A stretch of 64,000 nt of DNA from Diphasiastrum complanatum (GCA_029204225.1 CM055107.1:21188000-21251999), one strand, 5' to 3'; counted from the first letter of the stretch, positions 9,855-22,290 are shown. The notes: generated from the sequence alone by a model not told the origin. Numbers and translations are program-made.

Positions 9855-12693
9855 CTTTTTGGACAAATATTCTCAAGACCTTACCACTTTTGTACAAAAG
9901 ATAAAGGATATGTTGATTTCTTTGCAGAATTCTGGCATGGAAAATCCAATCTCAAAGGAAAAACAACTTAGCTATTTTCTTCGAGCCCTACCCAGGTCAT
10001 TCCACAGAACTCAAACTTTACTAGCGAAAGATTCGACTATGACACATCAAAAGGCAATAGATGGAGTCAAAGAGGAAGTAGAAGGTTGCGAATGCTATGA
10101 CGATAATGGTGATTCCAAAAATGCTCCATTTACTCTGAAGAATAAATCTTCAAAGAAGTCTAAGTTTAAGAGGGAGTCATCTAAGAAGAATGGAAACGAA
10201 TCCAAGACAAATGATCAACAATCAGGAAAACAACAGAAAAATTCTGGTGATAGGAAGATTTGCAACAAGTGCAAAAGATCATGCAGGTCATACAGAAGAC
10301 AAGTGTTGGTTAAATCCAGAAATTGATTGCATTCATTGTCATAAACGGGGTCATGCAACAGTAGACTGTTATCAAAATCCCAGAAACAAAAAGGAGCAGA
10401 ATCGAAGCGAACCTTCATATTAAAATTTTGTTGAAGACAAAGCAGAATGTTCCAGAGCAGCAGAAGACAAGATGACAAGAAACTCAACAGCATTTGTTTG
10501 TGTTGATCTATGATGTTCATCAAATTCAAAAATTCAAGAAGTAGTACTTGATTTATGAGCCACCTCACATTTTGTTTCCTCGAAAAAAAATTTATCTGAC
10601 TATAAGAAGACGAATTATTCGAGATTCATTATACTTGAAGATGGTTCTAAGCATATAGTTGATGAAACTGGTGTACTGTGGTTAAACACAAATCATGGTG
10701 ACAAGAAACTGGAGGAAGTTCTCTATGTTCCTACTCTTGATAAAGATCTTCTATCTGTAGCAAAGATAGTTGAGTAATTTGTATCACTTGAACATTCGAA
10801 CTCGAATCAAAGAAACAAATCAAACTCAAGAATCGACAGATATTTTGTGGCACAAGTGGTTATGTCACATGAATATGGAAGCCTTGTGCCAAGCCAACGA
10901 GAGTCGAGATATTCAAACTACCTACGAATCTTGTCTTAAAGGCAAAATGACTCGAACACCTTTCAGTAAAGATGTTTATAAAGCAACCAAGGTACTGCAA
11001 ATTGTGCATTCAGATATTTGTGGACCATTCGGAGTATTGTCTTTAGGTGATGCAAAATACTTCATAACGATTATTGATGACTTCAGCAAGTTCGCTGTAG
11101 TATACTTTATTCATACAAAATCAGAGGCTTTCGAGAAATTTGTTGAGTATACGAATTGGGTTGAGAAGCAGACAGGCAACAAGTTAAGTTTCACAGACGA
11201 ACCTCAAACATTCGAGAAAGCTATTAATGGACCAGATAAAAATCATTGGATTCAAGCAATGGAGGATGAAATGTCATCCATGTATAAGAACAATGTATGG
11301 ACACTTGCACCTATACATGATGGAAGAAAACCAGTCAAATGCAAGTGGATCTACAAGATTAAAATAGGTCCTGATTGAGAAAACATCAGATACAAAGCAA
11401 GGTTGGTTGTGAAAGGTTTTTCACAGAAATATGGGATCGACTACACTGATACTTTCTCAACGGTAGTCAAACATACATCAATTCGCTTGTTATTCGCTTA
11501 TGCAGTGGCTCATGATCTCAAAATCCATTTTGTGGATGAGAAAACTGCTTTCTTGCACGCATAATTAGAAGAAGATTTATTCATGGACCAACCACTTGGT
11601 TTTATAAGCCAAGAATATCTAGAATTCGGATGTCACATGAATAAGAGTAGCCAGACAATGGTATAGAAAGAAGGACGAAGCACTACGTTCTTTAAGGCTT
11701 CGAACCTTTATTCGCTGAATCGAATGTCTATATCAAACATGTCAAAGATGAGATTATCATTCTAGCTGTTTATGTTGATGACACGCTTATCTTCTCAAGA
11801 AAAGATAAATTGATTTCAGATGTCAAAAGAGACATTTTTGAAATATTTGAGATTGCTTACCTAGGAGAAGCAAAAATCTATTTAGGCTTGTAGATCAAAA
11901 GTTGTATCTTTACCAACAAAAGTACACTCAAAAAATCATTGAAGACTTCAACATGCTTGAATGCAAAGGTGTGCATACTTCCATGATACCTGGAACAATA
12001 CTGAACAAGGCATATTGTCCGCAAACTCTCGAAGAAGAGAAGCGAATGGCCAATACACCCTATCAGAGGCTGATTGGATCATTGTTGCATCTTGCAGATG
12101 ACACCAGACCTGATAGAGCATTTGCAGTATACAGGCTGAGCCAATTTAATCAGAACACAAGATCATTGCATTGGAAGTTAGCAAAGAGAGTAGTACAATA
12201 TCTCCAGGAAACAAAAGACTATGGACTGTGTTATTCGAAGGAATCTGGATTTTGAATCGAATATTACAGTGATGCAAGCTGGGCATCCATGAAGGATGAT
12301 AACAAAAGTATTTTGGGAGGTTGTACTCTAGCATCTGGCGCAGCCATACTCTAGATAAGTAAGAAGCAAACAGCAGTAGCTCAATCTTCCTGTGAGGCCG
12401 AATATGTAGCAGCAGCTAAGATGGCAAACGAGCTGATGCGGATCAAACAAATGTTGGAGGAATTTGATGAAACTATTTCTGAACCTTATGTCTTACTAAT
12501 GGATAACGCTTCAGCAATCTATCTTACAAAAGATCATGTGTTTCATTCGAAAACGAAGCATATAGCTACCAAGTATCATGTTATTCGAGGCTTAGTCGAA
12601 AAAAAGATACTGAAGACAGTCTTCATACCTACAGAGGAAATGACAGCTGATATCTTTACAAAGCCACTCAGTAAAGCTTTGTTCAAGAAGTAG
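9855..12693 (+). pseudogene. Copia-B gag-pol remnant
   Basis: A second Copia lineage, plus strand, heavily decayed. Gag is at 9859-10423 with two zinc-knuckle motifs; the first is broken by a frameshift near 10270 and the second, CIHCHKRGHATVDC, is intact. Protease is unreadable. The integrase zinc-binding block (LWHKWLCHMNMEAL) and the start of the core (IVHSDICGPF, IIDDFSKF) are at 10770-11190. The frame then jumps straight into the RT start (NHWIQAMEDEM, KPVKCKWIYKIK), so most of the integrase core is deleted without a frame change. RT continues with stops; YVDD is visible as ILAVYVDDTLIF near 11760. RNase H is at 12150-12690 (KTKHIATKYHVIR). No 5' LTR was identified. Confidence 0.9.
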
Positions 12694-12740
12694 TGAAGAA
12701 GATTGGGGTTAATCCAACTGCCCACTTTGAGAGGGAGCGG

Positions 12741-13370
12741 TAGAGCACCTCAACAGACAAATCTCGGTTCTACTAACAAAGTGCACAGTTTAATTAAGAA
12801 AGGCTGAGAAATGAACTCGAACTCGAAACATTTTTATATTCGTGTTGAAACTCGAAAGATTCGTGAATAATAAATTGTCGCAAAATGTTTTTTGATTCTT
12901 GTTCAATCTTGAACTCGAAACATTCACGAAACTGTCAATTGTCGCGAACAGCAAACTATCGTGAACTTGAAGATCTGTCATGAACAATTCACAAACAAAA
13001 ACACTTCGAGTCTAGACAGAATGTTTCTTGAATATCAATTGCCTTAATGGTTAGATCGATTGTTACAGAAGTAAAAGGCCAAAAGACCTATCTTGTAACA
13101 ATATAAATACATGTGCACTACTCGTTGTAACAACAGAGACGCAAGAGGAAAACAAGACAACAAGAGATGTATACAAATGATTCAAAATCAGAATTATAAA
13201 AATTTATTTTTTGGTCAAAGTTTTTCAACAAATGATTTTATTAGTTATTTTTTACTGTCTAAAATTGTCTATAATACTCATGCAATATATCTTTTAATTC
13301 TGCATGCCTTATTCAATCAAGATAAAAACTGTTCTATTAGTACATAGATTAGAAACAGACCCAATTGAAG
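12741..13370 (+). repeat. Probable 3' LTR of Copia-B
   Basis: It follows the purine tract TTTGAGAGGGAGCGG (12726-12740), directly after the end of RNase H. It contains many short CTCGAAACATTCGTGAA words and a TATAAATA box at 13102-13109, as expected of an LTR promoter. The right end is not defined. The region at 18540-19205 has the same composition and layout. Confidence 0.6.
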
Positions 13371-13489
13371 ACACTGATATTAGTTTGATTTATTCAAACT
13401 TTCATCATGTTCTCTGAGAAAGAATTCTTAGTAATTTTCCTACAAGATCACTTATCTATCAGTAATCTGATTTTTTTTTAATAAGTTCA

Positions 13490-13720
13490 AGCTACATTTT
13501 TTGGTACTATCGGAGTCTCAATCATAGTACTTTTGGTATTGACTGAAAATGCCTTTTCCATTTGAAAAATAGGTATTGCTTGTTTAAAACTCCAAAGCAC
13601 CTGCTCTTAAATTACAGATTTTCTATTTGGTACTTGACTACCAAATTTTGTACTATCGAAGTACAAAATTTTGGTACTATCGAAGTACCAATTTTGGTAC
13701 ATTTGTAACTGTATGAAATT
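13490..13720. repeat. GGTACT-motif island, both orientations
   Basis: TTTGGTACTATCG, CGAAGTACCAATTTTGGTAC and related words occur in both orientations, giving local inverted repeats such as GTACCAATTTTGGTAC. No gene is visible here or on to about 14180. Confidence 0.7.
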
Positions 13721-14181
13721 GCACGTAAGTCTCAAAAACAGGTACTTCTCGTGGATCTTTAACACTGTATCCATCTTTAACACCTTTAAAACCCCTTCAC
13801 TCTTAAGCAAAAACTAAAAAGCATCCAAAGAGCACAAACTATAACTTTAATAAACTCCACCCATACCATCATTCGTAAATCATGCTAGAATATGCATGTG
13901 AACACATGGTAGTAATGTTGCAAGGAGAACAAACCCTGAAATCAACTTCTCCTACCCTATCTGTGACTCAAAGATCATGCTAGAATCTAGTTGCGAACAT
14001 TTACAAAACACCAACATAGGATCTAGAGGTTGAAAAATGCCTCGGCCTTTCAACCTTCATCCCAATAAATCAGAAAGTTGCAAATGAAACTCAAAGCCGT
14101 TCAAGAATGAAGTAGCCATTCAAATATTTTTGATATATCATATATTGATTTTTTAAATATGTAACATGTACAGAAAATTAG

Positions 14182-15239
14182 TTGCAGCCCGAGCTGGGCT
14201 CTTCAGATCTAGTCTGTAGGGGGGTCGAAGCGGTACGAGTACCCTTCGACCTCAACAAAGTAGTTCACAAGAGAGGACATATCGTCCTCACAATCAAACA
14301 AAGGATTTCTTCTAGTAAAGGTGATAGGGATTCACATATCGATCCAGCCCATGAGCCACGGGTACAAAACCTCCTTCAAATACTAGGGGGCTATTTCAGC
14401 ATTGCACTCTACGGAAGGGTCGAAACATTTTACGGCCAAGCAGTTCTCGTAGTTGTTTTTTAACGACTTGTAGCGTTTATCGTCTACAAATATAGTGTTG
14501 GATGCGTCGAACTCTGGCCATAATTTCCATACCTCCAACAGGTTCTTCAGATATACTGGGACCCCCAGTTTATCCTCGTTGATGTAAGAAATCTCCTTGA
14601 AGTCTTATATCCAAAATAATTCGAAACAGTTTCAGTTTGGGTCTAAAATACTACCAAAATGTACCAAAATTTAGGCAATTGGTATTAAAAGCACAAAATA
14701 ACTAGTAGAAAGTACCACAGAAGTATTGATAATTTATTTTGCGGGTATTGCTGAATATATTGTTGTGAGTTAATTGAGCTCATATGCTTTAATAATCCTG
14801 AGATGACAATGTCATTACAAGTGTTAATATGTTAAATGTTGAGCTACCTTTGAAAATTCTTTGTTGCATTTCTTCATGGAAGCAGGTATGCAGTATTTTC
14901 ATGACCTTCGAATGTCTCATGCTGCTCCATATAATGATTTGCACTCCCGCCTCAGCTAGTTTTTGCAAAAAACAAATTAGCCCCGGGCCTCAAAAAACAG
15001 TAGCAGTGTTCGTGCACTCGAATTATGTTTCTCTTTAAGCATTTTACAAAAGGGCCATTCGGATATGTTCCATAAGTGTCTAACAATACCCCATTTATAT
15101 CGAGGACGACTAGCCTACTGGCCCTAGCTGGAATGTCATCAGCGTCGGGGGCCCTGGTCGTCGTTGGAATATTCTTGTCTTTTATCCACCAAGGGGTGGG
15201 TGCTACAAACACATAAGAACAAGAAAATGACATCACCAT
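14182..15239 (-). pseudogene. HAD/FCP1-like phosphatase gene fragment (two exons, broken)
   Basis: On the minus strand, the first exon-like block (about 15239-14885) encodes RLVVLDINGVLLDTYGTYP, a match to the D-x-(D/N)-G-(T/V)-LL motif I of FCP1/NIF-type HAD phosphatases. It continues with FLRPGANLFFAK and, after a one-base frameshift, LAEAGVQIIIWSSM. The second block (about 14604-14182) encodes ISYINEDKLGVPVYLKNL, then SNTIFVDDKRYKSLKNNYEN (the VDD motif) and CFDPSVECNAEIAP, followed by an in-frame TAG and further related residues. The block order fits HAD motif I, the core and the DD motif. Motif I reads DING rather than DxDG/T, so the general acid Asp is Asn. The intron-like gap holds GGTACT-motif words. 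The frameshift, the stop and the DING change point to a pseudogene or a captured fragment. The substrate is unknown. Confidence 0.6.
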
Positions 15240-15279
15240 TGTTGACAGATCCTCTGCTTGGGAGGATCTGTTTATTGGT

Positions 15280-16344
15280 TTTTTTTTACTTCTTGCTTAC
15301 GGAACTATTTTCTGCCTGTTAACCGGCTCGTTGGACATTTATTAGATGTTTTCTTGTTATTACAATGTCCGGATCAGGCAGAATGATGATTCAAACATTG
15401 TAGTATTGTCCTGCTTGTCAGAGGACACCAAGGAAGGTCACTCTTGAACTGTATCACATGCATTTAAATCATAATTCTACTACTACCTTGCTGCAAAAAC
15501 GAGTTACAATCAGATCCTTACAACTAAAACTAACCTACACATACATTCCACAAGACAAGAACAAGAAATGAACTAAACTAGACAGCATTTTAGAAGCCCA
15601 AGAATCAAGAAACCAACCAGTCGTTTGATTATTGGACATCCCAAAACATCAAGAACAGGGTTGTAAGGGGATATGCAAGAATTTCATTACAAACCCAGCC
15701 TTTTTAGTTTACCTTAATGTTGATTCCTACATTAATCCACAAACAAGAAATGAAATCTAATCCACTCTAGGAATGCAGGAAAACTAATCCACTCTACTAT
15801 CCACAACCACACACAAAGGATGGAAGGGCAAGATCATGAATGCATCACTCAAGAAACAAGCATGATCAAGGAGCTCAATGGATGCACCAAACTCATGGAG
15901 GCTCTTCTCATTTGGACATGGAGTGGGTACATTACACAAAAAGCTCTCTTCTACAAAGGGGGGGTCTCTTAAATAAGCAAGAGAGCTCCTTAGGTGGCAT
16001 CCTAGTGGCATTTCTGCATTTCACAAATTACAAGTGAATAATGCTCTCCACTAGAGGTCACCATCAAAAGGTGGCTCACTCTACTTTCTTTAAGAGGGGT
16101 CTACTTGCATTTATTACTTTGCCTAGAAATACTAGTTCCTACATGGTCATTCCATCTTTCGAGATTCACCATGAGGCTTACATAGTTCTTGCTTGTCATC
16201 ACTAACTAGTATTGCTCAGCTCTCATACTCGGCTCTCAGTCTTTGTTCGTCTCATCTTCTCAAAGACCTCCTCGGTCTAAGGTGAGAGGTGGTCTTGGGT
16301 AGCTCTAACCGAGTATCTTGGGGATTCGTCAGAATCAGCCAACA
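15280..16344 (-). repeat. Long LTR copy A (inverted partner at 55.9 kb)
   Basis: The reverse complement of this block aligns along its whole length with 55907-57178. Its outer end reads TGTTGGCTGATTCTGACGAA on the minus strand, against TGTTGGTTGATTCTAACGAA in the partner. Both have a TATTTAA box in the same place (here 15969-15975) and a shared AACAGGCAGAA word near the far end. Length of 1.1-1.3 kb, TG start and TATA placement suggest an LTR. No internal coding region of its family could be tied to it. Confidence 0.7.
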
Positions 16345-16654
16345 TTTTGGATAAGATCAACCCATTTGGAAGATTTATAACTAAGTGTATCTTTTGGAAT
16401 TTGAGTTAGTATTCATGAGTACAAACAAGCAATTGAAGAATTGTTGCATCTCTGAAAACTTATTCAGATGGAAAAATCAAACTAAGATAGCAATCAGCCA
16501 ACGTCATCCCATCCCTAATGTGTTGTAGGACCCATTGCAACTCATATTGAATGATGTCGCTCTGCTTCCGCATTGGCATCTTCGATCGGCACTTGATGAA
16601 ATATTCCTCACAACCTCCCTCATGGCAGGATCTTATGATAAGTTTTTTTGGAAC

Positions 16655-16985
16655 GATTTTGAAAAAAGTCGATTTCTCAATGAGTCGAATTTTTTCTTGT
16701 GACTCGAATTTCCCAACAACTCGAATTTTTAAATGACTTAAATTATTGGAAAGACTCGAATTTTTTCATTGAATTATATTTTTCCAATGGACCGAATTTA
16801 TTCATTGACTTGAATTTTTCCACTGACTCTAATTTTTTAAAAAGATCGATCTCTTTTGAAAACTCATATTTTTCAAAAGACTCAAATTTTTGGAATAACT
16901 TAAATTTTTTAAAAGACTCGAATTTGATTGAATTTTTTAATACTCGAATTATTTCAAAGAGTCGAGTTTTTTCCAAAGATCGAAT
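16655..16985 (+). repeat. Degenerate minisatellite, GACTCGAATTTTT unit
   Basis: About fifteen degenerate copies of an 18-24 bp unit containing CTCGAATTTTT. The frames at 16699-17121 (+) and 16743-16976 (-) only translate the repeat. Confidence 0.8.
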
Positions 16986-17330
16986 TTTGGATAAGGATCA
17001 AGGATGGATCAAATGGATAGATCTTAGTGATGTGGCACTCTTCACACGTGTGAAGACCTGTTGGACTGTACTTGTTGTTTTAGGTGCAAGTCGTACAGTG
17101 GACAGTACTCCACACGTGTGAGGCCGCTCTCACTTGTTTATGAAAATTTGATCCATTGCTCTTGCTTAAATCTAAGTGTAGTGAATCTAGATCAAGATCT
17201 AAAGTGTAGAACTTGATAGATCCATTGATTAAACAACCAATAACTCTCTATGATTGTTAAGTACAATCATTAATGTCCTAAAACTGAAATCTGATCACTA
17301 TCATGCTTTCAGAAATGCTTATGGGATTAT
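16985..17330 (+). repeat. Copia LTR fragment related to Copia-A
   Basis: The first 85 bases match 3518-3600 almost base for base, including CTTCACACGTGTGAAGACCTG-type sequence. A second CACACGTGTG lies at 17111-17120. It starts abruptly against the minisatellite, so the 5' part of the LTR is missing. Confidence 0.65.
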
Positions 17331-17379
17331 TGTTGTCTTTTTCTTGTGCTCTCATTTCCTTCTACTCTCCCTTTTTGTT

Positions 17380-17800
17380 TTTGAAAAAACTTGTAATTAA
17401 AAATTGCAAACAAAACATAAAAACATAAATAACTTTTAAAAACATAAAAGTGAAAATTTGTAGAATTAAATATGAATAACACTAAATGTTTACTAAATAA
17501 AAATCGTAACTTAAAAAATCACACAATAGACTAGATATATAAAAATGGAATAAAAATAAGATAAAATCACAAAATAAGTGAACAATATAGTTTAAAATTA
17601 AAATCACCAGTTTTTTTTTTAATAAATACAATAAAATAAAAAAATTAATGAGAATAAAAAAGTTCAAAACATATTAAAAAAATTAATAAAACAATATTTA
17701 AAATTTTAACAAATAATAAAAAATAAAATCCATAAAGTTAAGAAAAAAATAAAAGCTTTAAATGAATAATAAAAAACAATAATGCAAGTTACAATAAAAA
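17380..17800. other. A-rich non-coding stretch
   Basis: Long runs of A and AATAAAA-like words without coding potential. It separates the LTR fragment from the purine-rich minisatellite. Confidence 0.6.
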
Positions 17801-17814
17801 ATAGCCTTTAGGTC

Positions 17815-18355
17815 AAGGACTAAGGGTCTTTGGCTAAGGACAAATCGTCTACGGATATTGCATTGGTCGAAGGGCATAGAGTCAAGGACCAATTGCCGAC
17901 TACCAAGGGCTAAGGGATAGCGGCTAAGAACTAAGGTCGAGTGCAACAACTAAGGATCAAGGGTCATGGTCTAAGGACTATAGGCCAACTGGCTAAGGAC
18001 TGAGGGCCAACTAGCTAAGGAGCAAGGGTCAAGGGCCAACCTCTAAGGACTAAGGAAGGGCTAAGGGCCTAGATCTAAGGGGTAAGGACCAAGAGCTAAG
18101 ACTAAGGGCCAACTGGCTAAAGGGTAAGGGCTAAGGACTGAGATATAAGGGTAAGGGCTTAGGTCCAATTGCTAAGGGCTAAGGACCAAGATCTAAGGAC
18201 TAAGGGCTAACAGCCAAGGGCTATAGTCCAATGGTTGAGGACCAAGTGGCAAGGGATAAGGGCCAAACTTTTAGGACCAATGGCAAAATGCTAAGGACCA
18301 AACACCAAGCACTAAGGGCTACAGGCCAAGGGTTGCGGGTCAAGGCCTAAGGAAG
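17815..18355 (+). repeat. Purine-rich minisatellite, GGCTAAGGACTAAGGGCCAA words
   Basis: Irregular head-to-tail words CTAAGGG, CTAAGGAC, AAGGGCCAA and GGTCAAGG fill the block. The basic step is about 7-12 bases and higher-order units are loose. The + strand is G- and A-rich, the other C- and T-rich. It is not the plant telomere unit (TTTAGGG). Confidence 0.85.
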
Positions 18356-18539
18356 ATCCACTAATAATTTATAAAGATATTTAAATTATATAAAAATATT
18401 GCAAGATAACTTCAAACAATTTCAAAACTTGGCTATATTTATCCAACTATTTACATTGTGTGTTGTATTACATCTATGTATGTATGTATGTTCCAACGTA
18501 TGTTGACATCATAATTTTTGTGTGTGTAGGGCTTGCAAT

Positions 18540-19205
18540 GGAAAGCAATCGTGAGAAAAATGTCTGCGTTGTCTTGCTATATCGAAAAGAAGTCGTTGCA
18601 TTCGGTCAAATTTTGAGTATTGAACCAAGCCAGATGTGTTTCTTTCATGAAATTGGTACAAATAAAAGCCGCTCGACAAGCCACTCTTCGCAAAGCAAAG
18701 AAAGACAATTGGATTAAACGTGCAAAGCTGCAAGGTTCAAGAAAAAGTGTCAGAAATGGTGAACCCCTGCAACTTTGCCGCGGCGCAAAGCAAAGCGATA
18801 CAAATCGAAGGTCGAATTGTGAACAATTCGCGAAAGTCAATGTACCTCAAAAACTCTAATACACGCAGCGAAGCGAAACTCGAAGGTCGAATGATTTGCG
18901 AAAGTCAAACATGCTTCCAAGACCAAAAAGACCCGACACGACACGAAATGAAAAGAAACGAAAGAAAATCTTTTGTGCTGCCAGCTGGCAGCTCAACGAG
19001 CATGGAGTTTTAAACTTCATGCCTAGCTGAAACAATTAGCAACAACGGAGAGTAACTGATTGGTTGATTAGCATTAACTAATCTTGTAATTCTCTGTTTA
19101 GATAGCTTGTAAACTCCACATAGTGGAGATATAAACTATTTTTCTGGAATTCAAAAGACACAAACACGTTCGTGACACAAACCAAACCCATTCGCGACAC
19201 CTCTT
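18540..19205 (+). repeat. Probable solo LTR of Copia-B-like lineage
   Basis: It resembles the Copia-B LTR in layout: CGAAACTCGAAGGTCGAA and ATTCGCGAAAG words, then ATCTTGTAA, then a TATA box (TATAAAC at 19130-19136). No polyprotein adjoins it on either side. Boundaries are approximate. Confidence 0.4.
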
Positions 19206-19690
19206 ACCTAGTACTCTTATTCATTCTTCAATGCTCAATAGTCTTTCTGTGACATCCTTAGTCTCATGAGATTCATCTCTATGGTAGAAACTTAAGCTAG
19301 AACATACATCATTATAAGAACATAATCACTCATCTTCTCCCCCTACTTCCATATGCTCTATATAAATGAGGTCCTTTCTGATTCCACGTAAACCACAAAG
19401 TCTTTCCATGGCCTTTCATAGGGCTTCCTCATTGTTTCCAAGAAGTACTACAAGGTCTTTATGATCATACTTGAGTTCTAGCATAATCATCCATAATGCT
19501 CCCATGCACTTCATAAGGATTTCTAGTAGGTTTTATGTTTGGACTTAAGTTCAAGCATATGCTTACTACTGCCCCTATGGACTCTCTATGACACTCTAAT
19601 ATTTTTGAGGATTTAAAATTCATGAGATCCTATAATGTCTCTTATGCTACCCATTGCTCTTGTGCACTCTTTAGAGTCAAGGAACAACTT
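19205..19690. other. Unassigned sequence
   Basis: No recognisable domain. It may be the 3' non-coding part of the minus-strand Gypsy-1 that begins at 19690. Confidence 0.3.
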
Positions 19691-20971
19691 TAGTTGCATG
19701 AGGTCCACAAGGATTATCTAATATCCATAATATCCTCTCTTATGACCAAGTCCAAAGTCCTGTGTATACCTGGATGGCCTGCACAGGATACTTCATGACA
19801 TTCATAAAGAATTCTCTTCTTTAATTTATCATCCGCTAGTATACAAACTTTCCCATTATGAAATAGCAATTCACATCGAATAGAGAATTGTTCCATTATC
19901 TTTTTATTTTTATTTGGAACCTAAGATCCTTGTGAATTAATCTCTATTCCATTCTCATTTTTCTCAATCTCAACCATTTTTCAAATGCGATCAAAATGAG
20001 AATTTGATTCACACTTTTCTCTCAATGAAGGATATAGATCAATGGAAATCTAGGTGAATGAAATTTCATTTAATTCACCAATCCGACTTAGAGCGTCTGA
20101 AACTTGGTTAGAGCTACCTTTGACATATGGGATCTCATGATCATCTTCTTGCATAAACTTAGCCCAGCGAGCTTTACGACCCTTAGATCGTTTTGATCTC
20201 AAAAGTACATTAGAGGCTGGTGATCTATATACACTATAGACTGACTACCATAAAAGTAATGCCTCCAAGTTTTATGTGCATGTATCACAACAAATAACTC
20301 CTTCTCCTGAGTCGTATAATGCAACTGAGGTTCGGTAAGTTTCTTGCTTTTAAACACTATCGGCCTATCATTTTGTAGAAGAACCGCTCCTATTGTCGAA
20401 TCACTTGCGTCAGTTCGTCCAAAGTAAGGTAAATATGTAAAACAGGAGTTGAGCAACCATTTGTTTGAGTTTCTCAAAATATTGATTCAGTTCTTCATTT
20501 CATTCCATAGGTGGACTAGGTTGACCTCTCCTCTTTTTCTTGTTAACTCTGTCTTTAGTCAAATTATTTAGAGGTGCTGCTACCTTTGCATAATCTTCAA
20601 TTAACTTACGAAAGAAAACAGTAAAACTGAGAAAATTTAGCTTCTCTAACCGCCTTCGATATCAGCCACTCAAGCATTGTCTTAACCTTACTCTTGTTTA
20701 TCTTCAACCCACCACGGGTGATCTTATGACCGAGGTATACTAACTCATGCTTAAAGAACTCACATTTAGATTCTTTAGCATAGAATTTTTCTCTTCTAAG
20801 AATTTTGAAAATAGTCTTAAGATGATTCAAATGCTCCTTAAGAGTTCTACTATAGATGAGAATATCATCTAAAAATACAACTACGCATTGACCCAAATAT
20901 GGACAAAAAATATCATTATCATCTGTTGAAATGTCAGAGGTGCATTTGTCAACCCAAAAGGAAGCACAAGG
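19690..20971 (-). pseudogene. Gypsy-1 pol, C-terminal half (RT end, RNase H, integrase start)
   Basis: Minus-strand Ty3/Gypsy pol. From the right: LVLPFGLTNAPLTFQQM (about 20970-20920), VVVFLDDILIYSRT with the F-x-DD catalytic motif (about 20880), the thumb region EFFKHELVYLGHKI, then RNase H (TDASDSTIGAVLLQND, YIDHQPLMYF; 20477-20199) and the integrase zinc-binding start (HEVSCAGHPGIHRT, about 19780). Frames are broken between blocks. The RT is cut at 20971 by insertion of Copia-C; its N-terminal part resumes at 26904 in the same orientation. About seven bases, encoding the residues between FGH and LVLPFGL, are missing at the junction. Confidence 0.9.
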
Positions 20972-21662
20972 TGTGAAAAATTGCCTACATTGGCAAATCT
21001 AGCCATGTAGAATATTGTACATTTTGTCAATATTGTTTGTTGGTTACTTCAATGGCCAAAGTGCCACTTGTACATACACACCTAAAGTAGGTTACCATGA
21101 GTCAAGAGGAGTGGTTGTGTCTATTTGGTAGTGATTCCTACTTTGTAGGATCTAGACCATGATTTATGATGAGATTTGTACCTACCATGCACCTACCAAT
21201 CATGACTCTTGGATCTAGGCTAGGGTTTTCACATTAGGGCAAGAAAGTGGAGTCTACTTCCTTATTACATGCTGGATTTTCACCTAACTTTGCAAAGGAA
21301 GTGTGTTTTACTATGTATTCCCATTCTCCATAGTGAGAAGATAGAAACTTTTTGGAGCCTCAAGGAGAAACTCAAGTTTCCTCTCATTGTATGGTGATTA
21401 CTCTATTTTTCCAATAAAACCCAGCTTTGGCACTTTGTAAACACTGTCTACAGGCCGTACTACAGCCTTATTTCCACACGTGTGGAGTTGGATTATACTA
21501 ATTGATCAATGCTTTGATTGTCTCTACTTGTTTCCTATCAAGCTGCTAAACCAGATCTTGTTTTCTGACGACTAGTTTCTGATAGATTGTTTAACAAGCA
21601 TACAATCACCTTGTGGATCATTCAAAGATCCATTTATGGTCCTTAGTAATTTACTTTTCACA
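20972..21662 (+). repeat. 5' LTR of Copia-C (691 bp)
   Basis: Starts TGTGAAAAATTGCC and ends TTTTCACA, directly before TGGTATCAGAGCC. It contains the palindrome CACACGTGTG (21475-21484) and the inverted-repeat word GCCGTACTACAGCC just upstream of it. Confidence 0.95.
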
Positions 21663-21675
21663 TGGTATCAGAGCC
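21663..21675 (+). other. Primer-binding site (initiator Met tRNA type)
   Basis: TGGTATCAGAGCC follows the LTR end with no spacer. This sequence is complementary to the 3' end of plant initiator methionine tRNA and is the standard Copia priming site. Confidence 0.95.
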
Positions 21676-22290
21676 AAGTACAAGGCCATTGATCTGTGTT
21701 TGAATCTAATCCAGTTTTAGCAAGTTTTGGTGCAAAAAGCTAGTATTGGAAGGGCGAGCTGGTATCCAGGTTTTGGTGAGGGGATTTGATCCCAAACTTT
21801 TTCAGGATCAAAATCCGTACTGTTCACACGTGTGGGCATCTCTGAACCAGCATTTAATAATCCATATTCATTGGATCATAGAATATTCATCTGGTGTTAG
21901 TTTGATGTAATTTTTGGTGCAAATCCTAGGATAAGCTACCAAGATCACTTGCCATTGATTAGTTTTGAATTTGTTTCATGAAAACTAATTAATCTAGGCT
22001 GATTTCAGACCTTCTTAAAGTGGAAACCAGGTCTTGAAAGTACATCAAAGTGAATGAGAGATAGAGTCAGTTTTTGTCCAAGAATAGCCAAGATTGGCAA
22101 GATTTGCTTGAGTGTAGTTTTCATCTCATCTTATCTTCATTCCAGCTTGTGAGGGAGTGATAGAACTGTGATTACAAATCCATCTGTTGGATTAGAAGTC
22201 AACATTTGAGTGAAACACTGCAAGTTAGAACCTTTGTGAGTTTCAGGTACAAACAAATCTATATCTTGTGTGTAGACTCTTGCTAGTAAG

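Noticed and set aside
16699-17121. 140-codon frame on the plus strand
   Set aside because: Most of it translates the TCGAATTTTT minisatellite and the rest is LTR sequence.
17815-18355. Telomere-type repeat
   Set aside because: Words are CTAAGGG and AAGGGCCAA in irregular order. The plant unit TTTAGGG is not tandemly present.
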